The notes under the pieces: generated by a model
Told to the model about the DNA's origin: nothing
What the model saw: the letters and a program-made list of their open reading frames with translations, nothing else
Databases searched by the model: none
Program-made: the position numbers and the translations under genes
Assembly (NCBI GenBank): GCA_016939365.1
Contig: JAFGHD010000161.1
Location: forward strand, 1-62,366
From: Bacteroidales bacterium
Lineage (GTDB): Bacteria > Bacteroidota > Bacteroidia > Bacteroidales > JAFGHD01
Reading direction: 5' to 3'
Length of the DNA: 62,366 nucleotides
Part shown: positions 42,555-52,259 of the stretch, one piece after another
Layout: every line of letters begins with the position of its first letter
How positions within the stretch are numbered: position 1 is the first letter of the stretch

Positions 42555-43487
42555 ATGGCACGCACTAATTTCCAGGAATTGTTGGATGCAGGTGTTCACT
42601 TCGGTCACCTGAAAAGGAAATGGAATCCCAACATGGCACCATATATCTTCATGGAACGTAATGGGATCCACATTATTGACCTGTACAAGACAGCAGCCAA
42701 GATTGAAGAGGCTGCCGCCGCGCTGAAGCAGATTGCCAAGAGCGGCAAAAGGATTCTGTTTGTCGCCACAAAGAAGCAGGCCAAGGACATCGTGGCTGAA
42801 CATGTCCGCAGGATCAATATGCCCTATGTAGTGGAACGGTGGCCCGGTGGTATGCTGACCAATTTCGCCACCATCCGAAAAGCGGTCCGTAAAATGACTT
42901 CCATAGATAAAATGATGGCTACCAACACCTTCAAAAATCTTTCCAAGAGGGAACGCCTGCAGATCCAGCGTGAAAGGGCCAAGCTGGATAAACAACTGGG
43001 CAGCATCGCCGATCTGAACCGCCTGCCTTCTGCGGTTTTTGTCGTGGATATCTGCAAGGAACATATTGCAGTCTCAGAGGCCAGGAAGCTGAATATCCCC
43101 ACTTTCGCCATCGTGGATACCAATTCCGATCCGAAAAGGGTCGACTTTCCCATTCCCGCCAATGACGATGCTTCAAAATCAATCGACCTTATCGTCAAGG
43201 TGCTGGTTAAAGCGATCGAGGAGGGATTGATCGAACGCAAGCTGGACAAGGATAAAAAAGCAGCCGATGAGTCTGAAGAACGGGAAGACGAGGACGATGT
43301 TACCGGTTCCTCCCCCAAGTCCGCTTCCCTGGATGATGACGATGAAGATATTGACGGGCTCAAGGGAAAGAAAACAACTGCTGATACCAAACTGGCCAAG
43401 ATCAAGTCCGATTCCAATCTACCCGACCCCATGGCCAAACGCACAAAGAAACCCATTTCGAAAACGACAAGAAAACCTTCAAAATAA
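42555..43487 (+). CDS. rpsB: 30S ribosomal protein S2 with a long charged C-terminal extension
   Basis: S2 completes 30S assembly. The core (LLDAGVHFGHLKRKWNPNMAPYIF, RWPGGMLTNFATI, VDTNSDPKRVDFPIPAND) is normal to about residue 225. The remaining 80 or so residues are disordered and charged: acidic at first (EEREDEDD, LDDDDEDIDG), then basic (KRTKKPISKTTRKPSK). At 310 residues it is longer than the 240-280 typical for S2. The 92-base gap after rpsI may hold its own promoter, but none is clear. tsf follows. Confidence 0.95.
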   Translation: MARTNFQELLDAGVHFGHLKRKWNPNMAPYIFMERNGIHIIDLYKTAAKIEEAAAALKQIAKSGKRILFVATKKQAKDIVAEHVRRINMPYVVERWPGGMLTNFATIRKAVRKMTSIDKMMATNTFKNLSKRERLQIQRERAKLDKQLGSIADLNRLPSAVFVVDICKEHIAVSEARKLNIPTFAIVDTNSDPKRVDFPIPANDDASKSIDLIVKVLVKAIEEGLIERKLDKDKKAADESEEREDEDDVTGSSPKSASLDDDDEDIDGLKGKKTTADTKLAKIKSDSNLPDPMAKRTKKPISKTTRKPSK

Positions 43488-43506
43488 TCTTTAATTCATA
43501 ACAATA

Positions 43507-44337
43507 ATGGCCAATATCACAGCAACTGATGTCAACAAGCTCAGGCAGCAGACCGGGGCAGGAATGATGGATTGCAAAAACGCCCTGGTGGAGGCAGAGG
43601 GTGATTTTGAGAAAGCCGTTGACATCCTCAGGAAGAAAGGGCAAAAGGTAGCCAATAAAAGAGCAGATAAAGAGACCAATGAAGGTATGGTCGTTGCTGC
43701 CACCACATCCGACCACACTTTTGGTGCGGTGATGATGCTGAACTGCGAAACCGACTTCGTTGCAAAAAATGCAGAGTTTACAGGATTTGCAAAGGTACTG
43801 ATCAACCTGGCGATCACCCACAGGGTGAAATCCGCTGCTGATCTTCTTCGTATCCCCTTCGAAGGCCATTCTGTGGAAGAGAAGATCACTGAGATGATCG
43901 GAAAGACCGGTGAAAGAATGAACCTCTCCAGATATGAGACCATCTCCTCACCCCATGTCTCTGCATACAATCACCAGGGAAACCGCCTGGCCACCCTCCT
44001 GGGACTCAACAAAGCGGACGGAAGTTCAGACATCGGTCATGAATTGGCCATGCAGGTTGCCGCAATGAATCCCGTTGCAGTCGACAAGGATCATGTCGCC
44101 CAGGAACTGATCGATAAGGAGATTGAGATCGGCAAGGAACAGGCCCGCCAGGAAGGCAAGCCGGAGAATATGCTGGAAAAGATCGCTATAGGAAAGCTCA
44201 ATAAATACTTCAAGGAAAACACCCTCATACAGCAGGACTTTGTCCGCGACACTCGGAAGACTGTGGGAGAGTATATCAGGGAACATGACCCCGATCTCAG
44301 GGTTACCGGATTCAAGCGGCTGATGCTGGGCGAATGA
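43507..44337 (+). CDS. tsf: Elongation factor Ts
   Basis: EF-Ts recharges EF-Tu with GTP. The 276-residue protein has the N-terminal signature LRQQTGAGMMDCKNALVEAEGD, the TDFVAKN segment and HELAMQVAAMNP. The rpsB-tsf order is universal. A strong terminator follows 4 bases after the stop. Confidence 0.96.
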   Translation: MANITATDVNKLRQQTGAGMMDCKNALVEAEGDFEKAVDILRKKGQKVANKRADKETNEGMVVAATTSDHTFGAVMMLNCETDFVAKNAEFTGFAKVLINLAITHRVKSAADLLRIPFEGHSVEEKITEMIGKTGERMNLSRYETISSPHVSAYNHQGNRLATLLGLNKADGSSDIGHELAMQVAAMNPVAVDKDHVAQELIDKEIEIGKEQARQEGKPENMLEKIAIGKLNKYFKENTLIQQDFVRDTRKTVGEYIREHDPDLRVTGFKRLMLGE

Positions 44338-44341
44338 AACG

Positions 44342-44374
44342 AAAGAGGCTGTCAAGAAAAGACAGCCTCTTTTA
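44342..44374. terminator. Intrinsic terminator after tsf, probably bidirectional
   Basis: AAAGAGGCTGTC (44342-44353) and GACAGCCTCTTT (44361-44372) form a perfect 12-base stem with a seven-base loop, followed by TTATTT. On the opposite strand a short T-run also follows, so it may end the dcw transcript coming from yqeY as well. Confidence 0.85.
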
Positions 44375-44400
44375 TTTGCGCCATCCCTGCCAATATGGAG

Positions 44401-44862
44401 TTACCCTAAACCGCTGAGCATCTCCCTCACTATCTCCGCGATCAGTTTATTTTCAGCTTTTCCGGACATTTCATGGGTGGCAGAGCCCATAACCCGCCCC
44501 ATATCTTTCATTCCGGTCGCTCCGGTAACGGTAATTATTTCAAGTATCTTATGTCTGATCTGCTCTTCAGTCATTTGTTCAGGCAGATATTCCGAAATAA
44601 TTCCTGCCTGGAATTCTTCCGCATCAGCCAGATCCTTCCTTCCCTGCTCACTGTATATAACTGCCGAATCCTTTCTTTGCCTGATGAGTTTCTGAAGCAA
44701 AACCATTTCTGCATCCTCCGGCAGATGTCCGGCACCGGCGTACTTCCCGGTTTTCTCGATCAGTATGGCGGCCTTGATCGCCCTGAGGGCCTCAAGCCGC
44801 TCCTTTTCCTTTGCCATCATGGCGTTCCGGATGTCCAGGTTTATCTTCTCTTCAAGGCTCAT
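44401..44862 (-). CDS. yqeY: GatB/YqeY-domain protein
   Basis: The 153-residue protein resembles the C-terminal tRNA-interacting domain of GatB (LEEKINLDIRNAMMAKEKERLEALR, EYLPEQMTEEQI, MKDMGRVMG). The free-standing YqeY role is unclear, probably linked to tRNA-dependent amidation. It is 17 bases downstream of ftsZ, the usual place in Bacteroidota, and is the last gene of the dcw run. Confidence 0.88.
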   Translation of the reverse strand: MSLEEKINLDIRNAMMAKEKERLEALRAIKAAILIEKTGKYAGAGHLPEDAEMVLLQKLIRQRKDSAVIYSEQGRKDLADAEEFQAGIISEYLPEQMTEEQIRHKILEIITVTGATGMKDMGRVMGSATHEMSGKAENKLIAEIVREMLSGLG

Positions 44863-44879
44863 GGTTCCGGGTTGTGGTT

Positions 44880-46439
44880 TTAATCAACATTGTCATGCAA
44901 AAACGAGTTGTTCTGCTTAAGCTGGGGCCGGTTTTCATCGTCATGACCCAGTGTGAAACGTGAGACTTCTGACTCCGAGGAATGCCTGACCTCCCTGAGC
45001 TCAATATTCCTCCGGATATAGGCCGGTACAGATTCGAGCTCCTCTATATCTTTAGGGCTTTTTAGTTTTATGCTCAGGTCTTTCAGCTTCCTGACCCGCT
45101 CCTGCGATTTGCGTTCGATCTCTGCCCGTTCGGCATCATCACTTAGAAATCCCCAGGTAGTTCTGCGCAGATCTGACTGCATTTCCGGATGCGGCTCAGC
45201 CGTTCCTTCGGGCTGGGATACCGATTCCGCATTGAACAGTTCATCCTCACCCAGAGTGGCCACCACAACCGGCTTGGATTCTTTCTGGGGCTCCTGCAAG
45301 GATGTCTCTGAATTGACTTTGGTTTCGGGCCTCATCTTCTGCCTTTCCTCTGGAGTAATCAGCGTGATCTCACTGATCGGCTCCGTAATGGCAGAAACAG
45401 TTGTCAATATTTCTTTCTGTTTCTCTTCCTGCAGGTTATATTTCTTTATAGAAGCTGGCTGAAACTCCGATCGCCCCTTTTCAGAATCAAAACCGGTGGC
45501 TATGAGGGTGATGCTGATCTTGCTGCCGAGTGACTCATCAATACCATTACCCCAGATGATATTGGCGTCAGAACCGGCCTTTTGCTGGATGAACCGTGTG
45601 ATTTCACTGACCTCATCCATCGTAATCTCCTCGCTGCCCGATCCGATATAGAGCAGGATATCCTGCGCACCCTTGATATCATTGTCATTGAGCAGGGGGG
45701 ATGAAATGGCCTGTTCGATCGCCTTGACAGCCCTATCTTCACCCTCTGCGATAGCCGAGCTCATCAGCGCTGTACCGCTGTCTTCCATGACCGTTTTCAC
45801 ATCTTCAAAGTCAACATTGATGTGGCCAACCACAGTGATCAGCTCTGCGATTCCTTTGGCTGCGACGGTCAGAATATCATCGGCACGCTTGAAGGCATCG
45901 GTCAGTCTCAGATCACCGTAAACCTCCCTGAGTTTATCGTTGCATATGATCAGGAGGCTGTCAACACTCTTTCTCAATTCCGCAATACCGGCATCGGCCT
46001 GCATTTTCCGCTTCCTCCCCTCGAAATCAAACGGCAGGGTTACAATGGCGACGGTAAGAATACCCATCTCCCTGGCAGCCTGGGCGATGACCGGTGCAGC
46101 TCCGGTACCTGTACCTCCGCCCATCCCGGCTGTGATGAAAACCATCTTGGTATTCTTTTCAAGTATCTCCTTGATGGCATCAATCTTTTCAATGGCTGAC
46201 TGTTTTCCAACCGATGGAATGGATCCTGCTCCCAGACCTGACTGCCCCAACTGTACCTTAATGGGCACCGGACTGGATTCAAGAGCCTGGGCATCGGTAT
46301 TGCATATGATGAAGTCAACACCCTGAATCCCCTGTTCGTACATATGTGTGAGGGCATTGCATCCGCCTCCGCCGACGCCGACAACCTTTATTATCGACGA
46401 GAGTTCCCTGGGCGCATCGAACTTGAGCATATTGTCCAT
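44880..46439 (-). CDS. ftsZ: Cell-division GTPase FtsZ
   Basis: FtsZ polymerises into the division ring. The globular domain has VVGVGGGGCNALTHM, the tubulin signature MGGGTGTGAAPVIAQ and NVDFEDVKTVM. From about residue 335 a long linker follows with many charged and Gln residues, ending in a short tail (LKQNNSFLHDNVD). At 519 residues it is longer than the E. coli protein, as usual for this phylum. I use ATG at 46439; an upstream TTG three codons earlier is less likely. A 94-base gap separates it from ftsA. Confidence 0.95.
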   Translation of the reverse strand: MDNMLKFDAPRELSSIIKVVGVGGGGCNALTHMYEQGIQGVDFIICNTDAQALESSPVPIKVQLGQSGLGAGSIPSVGKQSAIEKIDAIKEILEKNTKMVFITAGMGGGTGTGAAPVIAQAAREMGILTVAIVTLPFDFEGRKRKMQADAGIAELRKSVDSLLIICNDKLREVYGDLRLTDAFKRADDILTVAAKGIAELITVVGHINVDFEDVKTVMEDSGTALMSSAIAEGEDRAVKAIEQAISSPLLNDNDIKGAQDILLYIGSGSEEITMDEVSEITRFIQQKAGSDANIIWGNGIDESLGSKISITLIATGFDSEKGRSEFQPASIKKYNLQEEKQKEILTTVSAITEPISEITLITPEERQKMRPETKVNSETSLQEPQKESKPVVVATLGEDELFNAESVSQPEGTAEPHPEMQSDLRRTTWGFLSDDAERAEIERKSQERVRKLKDLSIKLKSPKDIEELESVPAYIRRNIELREVRHSSESEVSRFTLGHDDENRPQLKQNNSFLHDNVD

Positions 46440-46533
46440 TTTTTTCAAAACTAAAGTTAGAGTATATAGTCCCCCTTATATGCAGTATCATAAGTTTTTA
46501 TCAACAAAATCCATGTTAATTGTTTTATGGGTT

Positions 46534-47817
46534 TCAGCTTATTCCGGCATCCTTTTCAAAAAAATCCTGGATTTTCTTCAGGAAGCTTGAGGGTTTTCCT
46601 TCCTTTTTCTCTTTCTTCGCACCTTTGGTGTCTCCCTGATCCTTTTTCTGCTTGCTCATATCGCGTATATACCGGTCCGCACCCACGATCACAAGGCCGA
46701 TACCTGTTGCGTACATGGGACTGGCGAGCTCGTCGGGCACATTATTGGAAAGATGTTCATTGGGATAACCGATCCGCGTGTCCATACCTGTAATATACTC
46801 AGTAAGCTGTGTCAGGTGCTTGAGTTGTGCACCGCCACCTGTCAGCACGATGCCTGCAATCAGTTTCTTCTCATATCCCGAGTTTCGTATTTCAAAATAG
46901 ACATGTTCGACGATCTCCTCCATACGTGCCTGAATGATGCTGGCCAGGTTTCTCAGGGTGATCTCCTTGGGGGGTCTTCCCCTGAGACCCGGAATGGCAA
47001 CAATTTCTTCATCCCTGTTCTCACTGGCAAGTGCCGATCCGAATTTTACCTTGAGCTCCTCGGCATGTTTACGTATGATGGAGCAACCTTCCTTGACGTC
47101 CTCGGTGATGACGTCTCCTCCAAAGGGGATCACTGCCGTATGGCGGATGATCCCATCCTGAAAGATGGCGATATCGGTTGTCCCTCCACCGATATCCACC
47201 AGGGCTACTCCCGCCTCCTTTTCCTCCTCGCTGAGAACGGCCTCGGCGGAAGCGATGGGTTCCAGAATGAGATCCACCACTTCCAGACCCGCCTTGGTTA
47301 CACATTTATAGATGTTCTTGGCAGCGGTAGTCTGTCCGATAATGATATGAAAGTTGGCTTCCAGATTGTTCCCGAGCATACCGGCCGGCTGCTTGATACC
47401 CTGCTCATTATCCACGATATACTCCTGAGGTATCACCTCAATGATCTCTTCGCCGGGACTCATGTTGAGGTTATACATGTTCTGATGCAACCGGTCCACA
47501 TCAGCCTGGCTGATCTCCTCATCATAATGTTCCCTGATCAGGCTGCCGCGGTGCTGCAGACTCTTAATGTGCTGCCCGGCAATGCCGACATTTACATACT
47601 TGATGTCGACATCCGACTTGACCGAGGCTTCCTGAACGGCAATGCTTATTGAGTTTACCGTATTTTCAATGTTGGAGACCACTCCCCTTTTCACCCCGAT
47701 GGATTCAGTCCTTCCATAGCCCAGTATCTCGATCTTACCAAGCTCGTTCTTCCGGCCGACAATCGCAGCGATCTTTGTTGTGCCGATGTCAAGGCCGACA
47801 ATGATGTCCGATTTCAT
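46534..47817 (-). CDS. ftsA: Cell-division protein FtsA
   Basis: FtsA is an actin-like ATPase that ties FtsZ to the membrane. The 427-residue protein has IIVGLDIGTTKIAAIVG, VALVDIGGGTTDIAIF and GIVLTGGGAQLKHL. The C-terminus has a basic/charged stretch and an amphipathic end (SSFLKKIQDFFEKD) that should act as the membrane tether. It starts one base after the ftsQ stop. Confidence 0.94.
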   Translation of the reverse strand: MKSDIIVGLDIGTTKIAAIVGRKNELGKIEILGYGRTESIGVKRGVVSNIENTVNSISIAVQEASVKSDVDIKYVNVGIAGQHIKSLQHRGSLIREHYDEEISQADVDRLHQNMYNLNMSPGEEIIEVIPQEYIVDNEQGIKQPAGMLGNNLEANFHIIIGQTTAAKNIYKCVTKAGLEVVDLILEPIASAEAVLSEEEKEAGVALVDIGGGTTDIAIFQDGIIRHTAVIPFGGDVITEDVKEGCSIIRKHAEELKVKFGSALASENRDEEIVAIPGLRGRPPKEITLRNLASIIQARMEEIVEHVYFEIRNSGYEKKLIAGIVLTGGGAQLKHLTQLTEYITGMDTRIGYPNEHLSNNVPDELASPMYATGIGLVIVGADRYIRDMSKQKKDQGDTKGAKKEKKEGKPSSFLKKIQDFFEKDAGIS

Positions 47818-47818
47818 A

Positions 47819-48619
47819 TCAGATTTTTTTGGAACAAATTACCTGGTTCTTGTAATTCAAAGTGATACGGGAATACTTGTCCCAGCCCGCCTGCCGAATG
47901 CCCTCCCGGTAAAACGCCTTCAACTTATCGAATTTTTGCACCATGTCCTCCCCCTTTCCAAAAACGATCAGGTGTTTGCCCAACTTTGGCACCAGCTCAA
48001 AATCACCTTCCTTCCCGACATGAATCTGCTCTATCTGGGCATTCAGAAAGGGATCATTCCGGATATACAGGATCAGGTTGAACAGTTGTTCGGATAACGG
48101 CATATCAATACCTGAAGGCATGACGAAATCCTCCCATCTTCTCAGGGATACCCCGGAGGAGTCGGGAGGAGGCATGACCATACCGGTAATCACCGGCACC
48201 CGGATGGGAAAACCGGGCCTCACAGGACAGGTACGGCCCAGGTCGTCAAGATAATACTGGTTGCCGTTGCCAGCCTCAAACCTCGCTACCGGTTGCCGCT
48301 GTGTCGCCTCAATAACCAAACACCCGTTCAGACTGGAGTAAACGTCAGCCTTCCTAACATATGGATAATCCATCAGCATCATCTCCACACCCTCCTGGTC
48401 TATCTCCGAAATCCTTCTTCCTGTCAGCGAATCAAAGTGATTGACCACCCACGATAGAATATCATCCTCGGTAAAGAGGGGTGAATCATCCGGATGGGTG
48501 ACTCTGATTTCGATACGCTTGCAGACAGCCTTTTTCTGACCTGCCTCTGCAAATCCCAGCAGTACAGAAAGTCCGACCAGTACGATAATCCAGGATGATA
48601 TGACGATGATCTTTCTCAT
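47819..48619 (-). CDS. ftsQ: Cell-division protein FtsQ/DivIB
   Basis: The 266-residue protein has one N-terminal membrane segment (IIVISSWIIVLVGLSVLLGFA) and a periplasmic part with a POTRA-like region (RIEIRVTHPDDSPLFTEDDI) and beta domain. FtsQ links early and late division proteins. Sequence similarity in this family is low, but its place between murC and ftsA makes the call firm. It overlaps murC by four bases. Confidence 0.85.
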   Translation of the reverse strand: MRKIIVISSWIIVLVGLSVLLGFAEAGQKKAVCKRIEIRVTHPDDSPLFTEDDILSWVVNHFDSLTGRRISEIDQEGVEMMLMDYPYVRKADVYSSLNGCLVIEATQRQPVARFEAGNGNQYYLDDLGRTCPVRPGFPIRVPVITGMVMPPPDSSGVSLRRWEDFVMPSGIDMPLSEQLFNLILYIRNDPFLNAQIEQIHVGKEGDFELVPKLGKHLIVFGKGEDMVQKFDKLKAFYREGIRQAGWDKYSRITLNYKNQVICSKKI

Positions 48620-49992
48620 TGTACAGTGTTTATTTTTTGTCTGAGCTTTTTTTCAATGGCCGGAACCCATTGGTCAATGTCCCCGGCTCCCATCGTCACC
48701 AGCACATCGGTTGTCAAGGAGTCAATCCTCATCAGAAGTGCCTCGCTCCCGACCAGCCATTTTTTTATTCCCTTTATTTCCTTCAGGATCAATTCTGAGG
48801 TAACCCCTGGGATGGGGGTTTCACGGGCCGGATATATTTCAAGAAGTATCACCTCATCAAGCAATCCCAGACTTTTACCAAAGCCTGCAGCAAGTTCACG
48901 GGTGCGGCTGAACAGATGGGGCTGAAATACCCCGGTGATTTTTCTTCCCGGATAAATTAACCTGATCGAGCGGATCAGCGCCTCAATCTCGGCGGGATGA
49001 TGGGCATAATCATCAATGAAGGTGATCCCCTTCTCATCCATTCTGACATCGAAACGCCTGACCACTCCCCGATAACTTTCCAGAGCCTTCCGGACCATTA
49101 CCGGCGAAATGCCCAGGATCAAACCTGCAGCGGCAGCCCCCACTGCGTTTTCAATATTGAATTGGCCCGGCACATGCAAATTGATGCCATCCAGCCTTTC
49201 TCCCTGATGCAACAGGTCAAACCGGCTGGCAGTACCATGATATGTAACATTTTCAGCATGAAAATCTCCACCCGAAAATGCGGAATAACTGAAGAGGTTC
49301 AGATTACGCCCGGTATCCGGCTGGATGTCAATACCTGCCCTGAGCACCAGGTTGCCCCCCGGCTCAATCCTGCCTGTAAAATCCCTGAAAGCTCTTTTCA
49401 TTTCGTCGTACGTCCCGTATATATCCATATGATCCGGATCCATTGAGGTGATCACAGCAGTTTCAGGCCGAAGCTGCAGGAATGACCGGTCATATTCATC
49501 GGCTTCTGCCACGAAAAACCGGGAACCGGGGACACTGAGGAAGTTGGATTGGTAGTTTTTCGATATGCCGCCCAGGAAGGCAGTGGCATCCATGCCTGAA
49601 TATCTGAGGATATGTGCGATCATGGTTGATACCGTGGTTTTGCCATGTGATCCTGCAACGGCGGTCAACCGGCCTGCCGAAGTGATGGCGCCCAGCACTT
49701 CGGACCGCTTCAGCATGGGAACCGAAGATCGTCTGAGGAAGAGGTATTCATTCAGTGCAGATGGTACCGCAGGCGTCAGGATCACCAGATCGGGAGTATA
49801 GGGTATCAGCTCAGGATTATCTTCATAATGGATTTGTGCTCCTTCAGACTCCAGTTGGCGGGTAAGCCGGGTCATGGCCCTGTCATAGCCGGCCACCACG
49901 GCTCCTCTGGCAAGAAAATATCTCGCCAGGGAACTCATCCCGATACCCCCTATACCGAGCATATATACCTCTCTAACCTTATCCGGATCCAT
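48616..49992 (-). CDS. murC: UDP-N-acetylmuramate-alanine ligase MurC
   Basis: MurC adds L-Ala to UDP-MurNAc. The 458-residue protein has the N-terminal YMLGIGGIGMSSLARYFLARGA fold, the ATP loop GSHGKTTVSTMIAHIL, EADEYDRSFLQL and DDYAHHPAEIEALI. Its start codon shares one base with the murG stop. Confidence 0.95.
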   Translation of the reverse strand: MDPDKVREVYMLGIGGIGMSSLARYFLARGAVVAGYDRAMTRLTRQLESEGAQIHYEDNPELIPYTPDLVILTPAVPSALNEYLFLRRSSVPMLKRSEVLGAITSAGRLTAVAGSHGKTTVSTMIAHILRYSGMDATAFLGGISKNYQSNFLSVPGSRFFVAEADEYDRSFLQLRPETAVITSMDPDHMDIYGTYDEMKRAFRDFTGRIEPGGNLVLRAGIDIQPDTGRNLNLFSYSAFSGGDFHAENVTYHGTASRFDLLHQGERLDGINLHVPGQFNIENAVGAAAAGLILGISPVMVRKALESYRGVVRRFDVRMDEKGITFIDDYAHHPAEIEALIRSIRLIYPGRKITGVFQPHLFSRTRELAAGFGKSLGLLDEVILLEIYPARETPIPGVTSELILKEIKGIKKWLVGSEALLMRIDSLTTDVLVTMGAGDIDQWVPAIEKKLRQKINTVQ

Positions 49993-51125
49993 TATCTGCT
50001 AACAGAATTTCTCAAATCCAAAATCTCGCGGGCGATCCTTTCGTCTGCATCCATAACAGCAAAACCGGAGATATTCAGGACCATTTCCGCCATTTCAGCT
50101 GGGTTTCCGAAAAGCAATAAGATCAGATCACCCAGCTGATCGGCGGCCAGATGGTTCTCGACCATTAGGGCAGCCCCGGCCTCAACGAGCTTCGTTGCAT
50201 TTTTACGCTGATGGTCCCCGGCAGCACCGGGAAACGGAACGAAGACCACCGGTTTGCCAGCCGCACATATTTCGGAGATCGCTATGGCGCCCGCCCTGGA
50301 TATGATCAGGTCGGCCATGGCATATGCAAGATCCATCCTGTCGATGAACCCCATCACCTTGATATCAGAAGCCAGAAAGGGGCCGGTGGCTTCACGGGCA
50401 TCATCATATCCAGGCTTTCCTGTCTGCCAGATGATCCTGATCCCATCCCTGATCCATCTTTCCAGATTGTTGCGGACAGCCATGTTGATGGTCATGGCAC
50501 CCTGGCTCCCTCCCAATATGAGCAAGGTCTTCCGGGATCCGCTGAACCCGAAATACCTCGATGCCTCCTGTTCTTTCCCTTTGATATCCAGCACTTCTTT
50601 CCGGACAGGATTTCCGGTGATCACGATCTTACCTGGCGGGAAAAAAGCCTCCATTCCGGGATAAGCCACGCAGATTCTTTGGACCTTATGTGCCAGTAAC
50701 CGGTTGGTGATTCCGGGAAATGAGTTTTGCTCCTGGATCAGTGCCGGAATACCCCTAGCGCATGCGATCCGGAGTGCGGGACCGCTGGCAAAACCTCCGA
50801 CACCGACGACAACATCCGGTCTGAAACGTCTAATAATATCCCAGGCGTTTACCATGCTCACCAGTAACTTCAGAGGGAACAGCAGGTTTTTCGGATTCAG
50901 GGAACGGTGAAACCCACTGATCCAAAGCCCTTTTATGGGATATCCGGCTTCCGGAACCCGTTGCATTTCCATCTTTCCCTTAGCCCCGATAAAGAGAATC
51001 TCTGTCTCGGGATTTAGCCTTCTGACCGCATCTGCAATGGCAATGGCCGGGAACACATGGCCCCCGGTTCCCCCCCCGCTGATCAGGATCCTGGCTTTAT
51101 GCTGATGCAAGCTGTCCGGTTTCAT
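49992..51125 (-). CDS. murG: Lipid II synthase MurG
   Basis: MurG transfers GlcNAc to lipid I on the inner face of the membrane. The protein of about 377 residues has the donor-binding GGGTGGHVFPAIAIADA, GVGGFASGPALR, LILGGSQGAMTIN and the C-terminal ISRAGAIAISEICAAGKP. The ATG at 51125 fits the family; a TTG five codons earlier is possible. It overlaps ftsW by 29 bases. Confidence 0.94.
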   Translation of the reverse strand: MKPDSLHQHKARILISGGGTGGHVFPAIAIADAVRRLNPETEILFIGAKGKMEMQRVPEAGYPIKGLWISGFHRSLNPKNLLFPLKLLVSMVNAWDIIRRFRPDVVVGVGGFASGPALRIACARGIPALIQEQNSFPGITNRLLAHKVQRICVAYPGMEAFFPPGKIVITGNPVRKEVLDIKGKEQEASRYFGFSGSRKTLLILGGSQGAMTINMAVRNNLERWIRDGIRIIWQTGKPGYDDAREATGPFLASDIKVMGFIDRMDLAYAMADLIISRAGAIAISEICAAGKPVVFVPFPGAAGDHQRKNATKLVEAGAALMVENHLAADQLGDLILLLFGNPAEMAEMVLNISGFAVMDADERIAREILDLRNSVSR

Positions 51126-52251
51126 GGGTGTTTTTTTCAATCTCCTTGCTGACGCTTAAAATGATCCCGATCGCAATACTGGTAAACCATATGGAGGTGC
51201 CTCCCATCGACACCAGTGGAAGGGTCTGACCCGTCACCGGGAGCAGGTTGACAGCCACCGCCATGTTGATCATGGCCTGAAAGACAAGGCTGAATGACAC
51301 ACCGATGGTCAGGAAGGCCCCGAAATTCTGCGGGCACCTGATCACGATCTTGACCGCCCTGAAAAGCAGGATCATATAAAGGAATATCACAATGACACCT
51401 CCGGCCAGCCCATATTCTTCCACAATAATGGCAAAGATGAAATCCGAATAGGGATGCGGGAGGAAATATCTCTGGTCGCTGTTGCCCGGCATCTTGCCGA
51501 AGAACCCTCCTGAAGCGATGGCGATCTTGGCCTGGTCCACCTGGTAATTCTCCTCATTGTCCTGATCCCTGAAATGTTCAACCCTGCTGATCCAGGTGTC
51601 CAACCGGGGGAGCAGGTCCGGATAGGCTTTGGCAAGGATGACCATAAAGAGCATTATGAAGACACCGATGCCCAGCAGTGCAAGGATGTGGCGGAGACTG
51701 ATTCGTCCGATGTACATCAAAACCAGGCTGGTACAGAACAGGATCGCAGCCGTCGAGAAATTGGCAGGTAAAATAAGGAAGCAAACGATCAGAACAGGTA
51801 TCATGATCGGAACGAATGCGGATTTGAAATCCTTGATCTGATCCTGCTTCTTGGTCAGCATCCTTGCCAGGTACATGATCAGCGTCAGCTTGGCGAGATC
51901 GGAGGTCTGGAAAGTCAGATTGAAGGGCAGCATCAATTCCCTCCTGGCCTGATTCAGTTCCAGGCCTGCTATAAGCGTAATAAACAGGAGTGGTACTGCA
52001 ATATACAGTGCGATCTGGAAAATCCTCGAAAAATATGTGTACTTGATCAGATGTGCCAGATACATCAGTCCGATACCGCACAGCAGAATGATCAGATGCT
52101 TGAACATATAATACTCAGTATTCCCGGACTGATAGCGGTATGCCAGGTTTCCGGTCGAACTATAGACAGCCAGAAGGGAAATCAGCGAAAGCATGATCAC
52201 AACGATCCAGATGACCTTGTCCCCCTTTATTCTACGCAGAAAATAATGCAT
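51097..52251 (-). CDS. ftsW: Lipid II polymerase FtsW (SEDS family)
   Basis: The 384-residue protein has about ten membrane segments and the SEDS features: an N-terminal LLAVYSSTGNLAYR region, the FILPANFSTAAILFC segment and the C-terminal TGQTLPLVSMGGTSIWFTSIAIGIIL. FtsW polymerises septal glycan together with FtsI, whose gene is upstream in the same cluster. Confidence 0.93.
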   Translation of the reverse strand: MHYFLRRIKGDKVIWIVVIMLSLISLLAVYSSTGNLAYRYQSGNTEYYMFKHLIILLCGIGLMYLAHLIKYTYFSRIFQIALYIAVPLLFITLIAGLELNQARRELMLPFNLTFQTSDLAKLTLIMYLARMLTKKQDQIKDFKSAFVPIMIPVLIVCFLILPANFSTAAILFCTSLVLMYIGRISLRHILALLGIGVFIMLFMVILAKAYPDLLPRLDTWISRVEHFRDQDNEENYQVDQAKIAIASGGFFGKMPGNSDQRYFLPHPYSDFIFAIIVEEYGLAGGVIVIFLYMILLFRAVKIVIRCPQNFGAFLTIGVSFSLVFQAMINMAVAVNLLPVTGQTLPLVSMGGTSIWFTSIAIGIILSVSKEIEKNTHETGQLASA

Positions 52252-52259
52252 AACTCCTC

